In this document: positions 56,659 through 64,000 of the stretch, piece by piece | How positions within the stretch are numbered: position 1 is the stretch's first letter | How the letters are laid out: each line of letters starts with the position of its first letter | From: Lolium rigidum | Lineage: Eukaryota; Streptophyta; Magnoliopsida; Poales; Poaceae | Length of the DNA stretch: 64,000 bases | Direction of reading: 5' to 3' | NCBI RefSeq assembly: GCF_022539505.1 | Contig: NC_061511.1 | Span: 32,746,620 to 32,810,619, forward strand | Notes under the pieces: model-generated | Told to the model about the DNA's origin: nothing | The model's input: only the letters and a program-made list of their open reading frames with translations | The model's database searches: none | Translations under genes and position numbers: made by a program

Positions 56659-57600
56659 TCAGTCAAAGCCTAAAATACTATCTATGGACAAGCCTCTGGT
56701 TGTTTTATGTTCAGCATAGGACCCCTTGACGAAGAATTCTGAGTCCATCCGAAGAAGCTCATCTATCATCGACTCGGCCACAGGAGCCACCATCTCATCG
56801 ATTGTGTCAATATCATTTTTCCGCCGCGATTTCTTGGCCAGGCAATCAGTAACAATCTTCGTCAGGTCTAATTTTGGATGACAAATATTTATTATAATCA
56901 TGGCGAACCTTGCTCCAGCAGTCAATTGAGCTCGCACAAAATTATGAATACGAGGAGCATCTCTGAATATCTCCAGCAATTCAGGAAGAGTTTTGGGAAC
57001 CTCATTTCGCGGAAACAAAGTCTTGTAAACAAGGGTTAATGTTGTTGTGCAAAAATTGAGAAATTCGCGCACTTGGCAAGCACGATCTTGGAACCTGACA
57101 ATCTGCTGGGTTCGTTCAGGGGTGGCCCAGAACAAACAGCCATGGTTAAGGGAAAGATTGACAAGAAGATTCGTTCTCTCGTTTACTCTTCGATTTTCGG
57201 CGGTAGCATCAAGAACCGAGCCTATTAAGCGACAAGGCAAGAAATTTGAAGGAGGGCACAGCAAGATAAAGAGGAGGCATTGTGAGGTTGGAAAAACGTA
57301 CCTAACATATCTGTGCTAGCTTCCAACATTAGCTCGAGCATGCTATTTTCTCGGGTAGTGGCTCCCTCTGCTTCCAATACAGCAGTATCCTTGGCAGCTA
57401 TAGCTTCTTTGGCTTGTTGGAGAGCAAGTTTTTCTTGTTCAGACGCTTTCCGAGATTGTTCCATCATTGCCAGAGTTTGTTTCTTCATGGATTGAAGTTG
57501 TTGTCGAAGTTCTTGCAAATCTTCCGACAAATGTTTGCTTGAAGAACCTTCGAGGGGATTATCATCGACTAGTATCTTCTTCGAGAAGGAAGATGCAGGT
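56659..57600 (-). CDS. Antisense module 2 of L: two-exon coiled-coil protein
   Basis: Minus strand. An upstream exon, open from about 57600 to 57302, codes a helical, glutamine-rich segment (SEDLQELRQQLQSMKKQ and QEKLALQQAKEAIAAKD). It ends at a GTACGT donor. A second exon from 57221 (after an AATAG acceptor) runs to the TGA at 56659 and includes RFQDRACQVREFLNFC, LPELLEIFRDAPRIHNFVRA and DELLRMDSEFFVKGSY. It may be the 3' portion of the antisense gene to the right, or a separate transcript. No known domain is recognised. The first exon's start is not settled. Confidence 0.5.
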
Positions 57601-57836
57601 GAAGCATCGGCTGAGCAAGGGTTGGTCGAATAATTATCAAATATTAAATGGAAAAGAAAGTCCCAGGATCAATGATAGTACCAAGAGGAATTTCATTGAT
57701 TTCTAGAAAGTTTACACGGACATTACAAAAGAAGTTCTCCAAAGGGACTAACAGGGTAATTGTCGCCAAGGCTAAAATGGCGACAACAGCAAAGGAAATA
57801 GAAAAAGCAAAGGAAAGAAAAAGCAAAGGCATTCAA

Positions 57837-60528
57837 CTAGACCTCCGGCCTTGATGAGCTAGGAGTTGAAGATGGCTTGATCCCGAGATAGGCCAGGATT
57901 TTCTTCGTGTTGGGCTTGGCTGCCTTGATCAACGACTTCCATCTTGATTGTTCTATCTGCTCGGTGTCGCCTACCTTCATCCAGTCAACAGTTTGTTGAC
58001 TGTCAGCGACCAAGGCAATAGTGTTCTCAACAGCAACCTTCATGTTCTCCTGACGCATCTTCAGTCCAAGATCCTCTGGTGGATTGAAGCCCTTGGGAAG
58101 GGCAAGGAAAGTCTTAGGCTCCTCTTTCTTCGGGAAGAAGTAGGGGAACAACTTCGACAATCCCGCGTCAGCATTTACCACGCCTTCGCGAATTTCTTGG
58201 CCATGAAACTCCAGATAAGACAGTGCGTCAAGCAGAGGATCATTGGTGGGATTCTCAAGGTCAAAATCTTGGCTTGTTTGACCTGCCATAAAAATTATAT
58301 GTTAGTTGACAGCAAGTAAAAACAAAAGAAAGCAAGTCTTAAGAAAAAAAGAAGGGATCAACAAAGTTACCGAGGAAGCGACGACTTTGTGTGTTCAAGC
58401 GCTTGAGGATTCCCTTTTCACGGGTGTCTTGTGCGGCTTTGTGCTCGTTTAAAGCAGTTTCAGCATCATCAAGTTTCTTCTGCAGTTCTTCGACACTAGC
58501 AGCTTTTGCTTTGGCCTCATCAGCCTCTACTTTTGCTTGGCTAGCATCAAGTTCGGCTTTCTTGCGAGCCGTTTCACTTTGCTCCAATTTCGAGCAAGAG
58601 TGTCGGCAAGCCTGTTGGCCTCTGCAAGTTTTTCTGCCAAAATAGAAAAGAACAGTCAAAATTGCGACAAGAATAGGAGCAAGAAGATTAGAAACAATGA
58701 CAGCAAAAAAGTTGTTACCTTCAGTCCTGTTGGCATATTCACGATACCCAATGAATTGGGATCCAATGCGAATAAGCTCTTTGATTATAGGCTGTCAAAG
58801 AAGAGCAGAGAAAGAAACTATCGGTACGAGAAAAATATGAAGGCACAAAAAGAAGTAAACAGAGGAAATATGGATACTAGCAGGAAAGTCAAAAACTTAC
58901 ATCATCTAAGAGCGAATGAGAAGAGCTACCCAATTGAAGGGAAGGCTCAATGATCGTTTCAACCCTTGTCCTTTTTGGTGAAGGAGCAAGGGGGCTTGAA
59001 GGAGGAGTGGTGGTGACGACATTTTGTTGAGGAGGCGAGGATTCTTCTCCTTCAACTAGCGTCTCCGAAACAAGTAAAGTATGTGACGTGCTCATCCGAG
59101 GAGCCACGTCACGAGTTGGTACTTCTTCCTCATCATCACTACGATTAAAGATCGACAGCATAAAAAGCAAGATGAGACAAAAAACTTCGACTACAAGAAA
59201 TAAGGGGAAATCAAAGATGACTTACGAGCTGACGAGGGATGCGAGATATGGATCATAAGTTGCCTTCTGATGCGAAGGATCAACTTCTTCGGCTTTGGAA
59301 GTACCGGAATCTTCGACGTCATTCCTCTTCCTTTTGCCTTTTGGAGAAACAGCGGGAGGAGGAGATTGTGCCGACGCAGTGCCTTCGGAAGATCCCGCAG
59401 ATTTTCGAGAATCCACGGGTTCATTCACAAAAGACGGAGCTTCTTGATTGTCATCAGTGACAATGGCCCTTTCTTCGACTTCTCCACCTTCAGGAAGAGG
59501 AGGAAGCGAGACAAGGTCTGGATGATTCTGTGCAAAATAAAACAGGGAAAGATGTCAGAAGAGAAGTTACAACAAAGATAGCAAAGCAATAACAAGACAA
59601 TAGACAAAGATTACCTTGGGAAGTGGATTGGCGGCGCTGAATGGTGTCACACGGCAAGAAGAAGGGACAGCATCTTTTTTGCTGAGAGATGAAATTTTTC
59701 GGACAAGTCTTTCTAAATCCTTGACCTCCAAATTCACCGACGAGCCGATCTACGTCCTTGTCGCCGGCATATTTCCAGAGAGGATATTTGCGGGCCTGAA
59801 GCGGCTGCACTCTAGTCCTAAGAAAGTATGCAGTGATTTGGATACCTGATAACTCTTTGCCGCGAGTATTTTGCAACTCGTGGATACGAGCCATCAAGGT
59901 TTCTGTCGACGCCCTTTCTTCTTCGGTGGCCTCCGCGTCCCGGGAGCGGCGGCGAAAGATTTTTTCGGCGCCATCAAAAGGAGGGATGTTGTCCTCCGCA
60001 CATCCATGGTTCTCCTCCTGAATGTACAACCACTTCTTGTGCCATCCTTGAACTGAGTCAGGAAGTTTAACGTCGAAGTAGTCGACAGTAGGCCGAACAG
60101 AAATTACAACGCCGCCTATATTATAGGCGACATTGGGTGAGCCATTACGGCGGCAGAAGAAAATGCGCTTCCATAGCGCCCGGTTAGAGCTGGACGCCAA
60201 GGAAGGCCTCGCAAAGAGTGATGAAAATGGAGATGTGAAGAATGGAGTTTGGCGTGAGGTGGTGGAGTTGCGGACCGTAGATAAAAAGCGAGTCCACGGA
60301 GAAAAGGATGAATGGGGGCGGACAGACCGCGGATGAGGTGATCGACAAAACTTACCCGGTACCCCATTGGAGGGGTTGGGTAGCTCTCTTCACTGGGGAA
60401 GCACAATGCCTTGGGTTTCTTGGTGATCCCCAGCTTCTTCAGCATGTTGATGTCTTGAGTGGAAATTTTCGATCTTTCCCACTCCGCCGCCCCAAGATCC
60501 GCGGTGGCCATGGAGGATTCCGGCATGC
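57837..60528 (-). pseudogene. Antisense spliced gene of L (putative gypsy-type transposon family, PF04195-like)
   Basis: Six exons with GT-AG borders can be drawn on the minus strand: 59615-60528, 59226-59527, 58901-59138, 58719-58791, 58371-58633 and 57837-58282. The first carries GYRVSFVDHLIRGLSAPIHP and, after a frameshift near 60170, RALWKRIFFCRRNGS, YNIGGVVISVRPTVDYFDVK and LPDSVQGWHKKWLYIQEEN, the plant family named putative gypsy-type transposon. Later exons encode a low-complexity linker (PPAVSPKGKRKRND), an alanine-rich coiled coil (AKVEADEAKAKAASVEELQK) and an ending SSRPEV. A second shift lies near 59735. Antisense frames of this sort are known in Tat elements; their function is unknown. 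The frameshifts make this copy a likely pseudogene unless they are technical. Confidence 0.72.
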
Positions 60529-60683
60529 TGTGCCTTGTCAATCGACGCGGTGGCATCAACAATGGCGCAGGGTTTGCAGTTTGGAAGCGAGGAGCTTAAG
60601 AGGTTGTGGATCGCAGAAGGAAATTTGCAGATGAGAGAAGGAGGACGGCGCGAGCGGAAGTGCTCAAGGAGGAAGAAGACGAT

Positions 60684-60691
60684 CTTATATA
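60684..60691 (-). promoter_or_regulatory. TATA box of the antisense gene of L
   Basis: The minus strand reads TATATAAG, about 155 bp upstream of the first ATG (60528). It faces the antisense gene, so that gene probably has its own promoter inside the element. Confidence 0.6.
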
Positions 60692-60699
60692 GGGGTGCG

Positions 60700-61962
60700 G
60701 TGAAACGACGAACCGTTGGATCAGGAAAATGTGTGGCAGATGATAGCCACGAGGCAACAAGGGTAAAAAAGTAACTCAAAGTTGGGGAAGTTACGGTGCG
60801 TGCGCCGGAAAAAGCGGAGGACGTGTGTCCCCCACTTGCACGACGTGTCAAGATAGTGGATCAATTGGGCCCGCAAGGCAGCGGGAGAAAAGCTTCTCGC
60901 GATTTTTGGACTTACAATCGTGGTTATCGTCAGCAATAACGTCACTTTGGCAGAAAGAAAAATTCGACTCAACAGCTGCATCAAAAGGCGACATGCAAAA
61001 ATATTGGAGAGCCTTTGATCAAATACAAGTTTTTGGTCAAATGCTCGGGGGCTACTTTGGAAAAATGAAAAGATCAAGAAAGACAAAATAGAAATGGCGC
61101 GAGCCTATGATCAAATACAAGTATTTGTTCATAGCCTCGGGGGCTACTCCCATCGGGAGCGCTGTTCGCGCACCCGAGAAATTATAAAACTTCGGGAGAG
61201 AAAGAAAATATAGCGGCATAAAGTGTGGAGCCTACAACCAAGCACAAGTCCTTGGCTGTAGCCTCGGGGGCTACTCCCATCGGGAACGCTGTTCGCGTGC
61301 CCGATGAAATTGTAAAAAAAAAAAAAAGAGAGAAGAAAGGAAGACAGAATGAAAAGGAGAAAGATAGAAAAGCAAAAAGAGTATATTTCGAGTTATAAAT
61401 AACTCTGCATATACTCCCATCGGGAGAGCAATATAAGTCATCTTTGACTCAATAAAATGTGCCATTCCATCAGCCGAATAAGCACTCGACAATATATTCT
61501 CAGAACGCCGAAGTTGCGATCAATTTCCGAATGCCGCAAAACTTTGCGAAGGTAAGACCCCGGATCTATTCCGTGAGGCGTGGCGCCGTCTCCGACGTCG
61601 GTTTGCTACTTTTATCCGTATCAACGGATACGAAGAAAAATCCTAACGGACGCGTTAGGTACCCGATAAATATGACCGGGACTCGACGGAATGGTAAGAC
61701 CTTAAGCGGCACCTGTCGAAGTTTACACCGGTATCCCGAAATCATGTCCGGGGACGTGATTTTGAAGTAGGTTTTTGCGGATTGCCACTAGAGCGAGTTA
61801 ACTAGTACCTGATCCGTCAGATGAACTAGCCCCAATTACCATTATCCCTGTACAATATAGAAATTTATATAAAGAAATATAGAAAGGTTTAAGTTGTCGA
61901 GTAAAAATAAACAGTGGAGATTTTCCCTGACTCTGCGATTCAAGCAAAATCTCGGGGGCTAC
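60700..61962 (+). other. 3' non-coding region of L with repeated polypurine-like tracts
   Basis: Holds CTCGGGGGCT at 61044-61053, 61136-61145, 61263-61272 and 61951-61960. The last abuts the 3' LTR (61963) and is the working polypurine tract. The copies at 61136 and 61263 lie in a 127-bp tandem repeat that also includes ACTCCCATCGGGA and GCTGTTCGCG. An A-run lies near 61315. No gene. Confidence 0.7.
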
Positions 61963-62345
61963 TGACATAGGCATCCCAAATGGGCCTGCCGAAGATAGTA
62001 CCCGGGGTTTATTGAAGGCCCATTACCCGAAGAATAAGAAGACTCGGAAGCCCAAGATAGTATTAAGGAAAGCTAGAGTTGTAATAGAAAGTCTTATTTG
62101 TAATCTTACGGGATGAGTTAGAAACCTTCCCGGACTTTGTAACTTGTACAGCACGAATCCCTCGGCTCCGCCTCCATATAAGGGGGAGTCGAGGGACGCG
62201 AGATCATCGAATCATTGTTTACAAACCCTAGTTTTCATAATCGTCGAGTACTTTTCGGCTGAAACCTTCGAGATCTACTTGCCCTCTACATCCAACTAAA
62301 CCCTAGTCTACAATCCGTAGGCATTGACAAGTTAATACCTTGTCA
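61963..62345 (+). repeat. 3' LTR of L
   Basis: 383 bp, TGACATAGGC... to ...CTTGTCA, with the duplication GCTGG directly after it. Confidence 0.93.
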
Positions 62346-63995
62346 GCTGGCCCCATGGGGTTTGGCATTTCAGGCAGGACTACGTGGCCTAGGACGCGTT
62401 GCCTGGTGGCGGTGTTTTGGTGGTGAGGGGTTGCGGTATTTGTCTTTGCCAGTATACATGAGACCCTTTCCATTGGGTTTATCCTTCGATGTGTCCGGTG
62501 ATATTGGGATCGGATCCGGGTGCTCCCTGGTCTTTCTCCGGCGCTATGTCGAGCCGGTGCGAGATTGGTTATCGCGGTGGTCCTGTTGTTTTTCGGCAGG
62601 AAGATTTTGTGCGGTGGATATGCAAGCCTCCGGGTTGGAAGCTAGCTTCCGCAAAGTATCCGCCTTGCTCTACTGCTACATGGCAGTGCCAACGATCGCC
62701 CTTAGGTTGTTAGGGTCGATCTTATCATCATCGTTGGCCAGGAGTTCTGCCACTATTTCCATGTTGTCCTTTGGCGTTGGCATTGGCCTGCGGTGTGCAT
62801 CACTGTTGAAGTTGATATTGCGAGGGGGGTTGTATCTCTCCGCCTCATCCTTTTCTTCTTCTGGTCCTCCTGGGTTCATTTGACTTGCGTCTCCAACTAG
62901 ACCTTGAGTGCTTCCGCTTTCCGGTAGGCTTCCTCCGTGTTCTGCTGATAGATGCGGGCTTGCTCGTACTCTTGTTCGGTAGCGACCTTGTCCTTGAGAA
63001 TTTCCGAGGTAAGCTTGTTCAGGTTCTTGGCCTAAGCCAGGAGTTATTGTCGTTTTGCTTCGAAGGCCTCCACATCCGTCGCCAAATCTAGGGTGAGATG
63101 GTTGGTTAGGATTTCCTTGTGCACAACTTTCTTTCCGTTTTCTCCTGCTAGCCGCATGATCGCCTCAGTAGTTGTTTCCTCCGTGAAGTCTAGGCTCCGG
63201 CCTTTCGGTAGTTCCATTCATTAGAGATTAACCTGTGGAGGAGCATCCGGAGCCCTTGGGCTCAGTATTCCTGCCTCAGGTGGTGTTAAGTCCGAATGGG
63301 CCTCCTCGTCATCAAGGCCATCAATGGTCCCAAATACCTTCTTTGGAGGAGATGTGTGATCGTCAAACCCACATGCTGCGTCGATGTCCTAGCACCACGC
63401 ATCATATTCTTGTGACCCCATTGGGGATATATCACCCGGAAGTGGGCTGAGATCGCCGAGTATGGATTCCTCAGTTTCTCCTGCACCCTCGATCTGGTCG
63501 GATCCGACGCCTTCCTTTAGAGAGGCGGATCTAGGTGTGCGAGGAAGTGCATGATGTGACACCTCTTCTTTTCTAACACCTGGGAAACCCAAGTGGATCT
63601 GTGTTGGTACTCCACCGCTTTCTCCTGCTTAGGATGGATTGGGTGGGCTTTAAAATTTCCCGATTTAAGGTGGAATCTTATTTAGGAAGTTCCAGCGACT
63701 CAGATTGGATCCGTGCAACTGCATACAGCTCAGCGAAGGTCGTAGCTGAGTACTTACGAGGTCATTTCTGTCGGAATCGATGGTTTTGCAGATGAAGACG
63801 TGTACCCTGCCAATCGGGATGATGGAGAGCTTGACTTCATCCTTCTTGGATGGAATCCACTCGTCCGGACCGACGATCAGAAATCACCCATCGTAAAGAA
63901 TGCGCCCCACAGCGACAGTGTCACCGATGCCTACAAAGGCGTAACCCGCCCTGTTCCGGCCTCCAGACGCCGCTGAACCCACGGTGGGCACCAAC
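62346..63995 (-). mobile_element. Right part of Gypsy element M: leader and gag N-terminus
   Basis: Continuation of M after L. Reading leftward from the primer site there is a leader, then weak gag-like coding. Frames at 63389-63592 and 62676-62879 (the latter with NPGGPEEEKDEAERYNPPRN and DAHRRPMPTPKDNMEIVAEL) are broken pieces in front of the gag core at 41630-42148. Several stops interrupt it. The element's 5' LTR begins at about 63996 and continues beyond the window. Confidence 0.65.
63977..63993 (-). other. Primer binding site of M
   Basis: The minus strand reads TGGTGCCCACCGTGGGT, two bases inside the presumed LTR edge (forward TGTCG at 63996-64000). This primer site type is common in grass Gypsy elements. 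The tRNA was not identified. Confidence 0.65.
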
Positions 63996-64000
63996 TGTCG

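Larger units (their letters stand above)
42176..62345 (+). mobile_element. Tat-lineage Gypsy element (L), split by element J
   Basis: Short LTRs (386 and 383 bp) enclose gag, protease, RT, two RNase H-like domains and integrase on the plus strand, and a spliced antisense gene downstream. A perfect 5-bp duplication GCTGG flanks it (42171-42175 and 62346-62350). Removing J (7100 bp plus duplication) leaves about 13 kb. The dual RNase H and the antisense frame between pol and the 3' LTR are marks of the Tat lineage (RIRE2/Retand/Ogre relatives). gag and pol contain many frameshifts. Confidence 0.93.

Noticed and set aside
61310..61380. A-rich run as the tail of a non-LTR retrotransposon
   Set aside because: No coding sequence or target duplication belongs to it; it lies within the 3' region of L next to repeated tract sequence.
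1..64000. tRNA, rRNA or other structured RNA genes
   Set aside because: Only tRNA-complementary primer sites were found; no cloverleaf or rRNA-like sequence was recognised on either strand.

Overview
The window comes from a large, repeat-packed grass genome, most likely a pooid cereal or forage grass (Triticeae or Aveneae/Poeae type). It is built mainly of nested Gypsy LTR retrotransposons whose LTRs begin TGATACGTC, and it also holds Stowaway-like MITEs, a SMART element and one GC-rich, intronless host gene. Genus and species cannot be decided by eye.

Layout. 1-5505: the right part of a non-autonomous Athila-like element (A), inserted in the LTR of a relative (B, 5506-5658). 5659-15340: the only low-copy stretch. 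It holds two MITE-like pieces, two protein-like relics, a complete 343-bp SMART element (9072-9414, target duplication GGCTC) and the one convincing host gene, an OVATE family protein (14091-15011). 15341-16414: a Copia gag fragment, cut by an Athila-like element D (16415 to about 23150). D is itself split by a solo LTR (E, 18295-19796, duplication GTCGC). 23191-38474: two pieces of E-family LTRs in opposite orientation flank a 14-kb Tekay/Del-type chromovirus (G, 23518-37539). G has apparently intact gag and pol plus a broken extra leader reading frame. 38475-41547: a truncated minus-strand relative of A (I). 41548-64000: a minus-strand Gypsy element M, split by a Tat-lineage element L (42176-62345, duplication GCTGG), which is split by the non-autonomous minus-strand element J (45077-52176, duplication TCGGG).

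How the parts relate. A, I and J share LTR architecture, an Asp-type primer binding site and about 2.5 kb of conserved non-coding 3' internal sequence with small perfect hairpins, but they carry different short reading frames in place of gag-pol. They therefore look like non-autonomous elements that need proteins from Athila-type elements such as D. D is defective, having lost RNase H and the integrase core. L carries sense gag-pol remains with a dual RNase H and, downstream on the opposite strand, a six-exon spliced gene with its own TATA box plus a second two-exon module.

The points most worth a second look are the intact 441-codon frame of J, the small frame shared by A and I, the antisense gene of L, a GC-rich inverted repeat in the LTR promoter region of several families, the rearranged flanks of G, and a recurring CAG-to-CG(A)G discrepancy between duplicate copies. 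The last suggests a sequencing or polishing artefact at methylated CHG sites and may explain some of the frameshifts described below.
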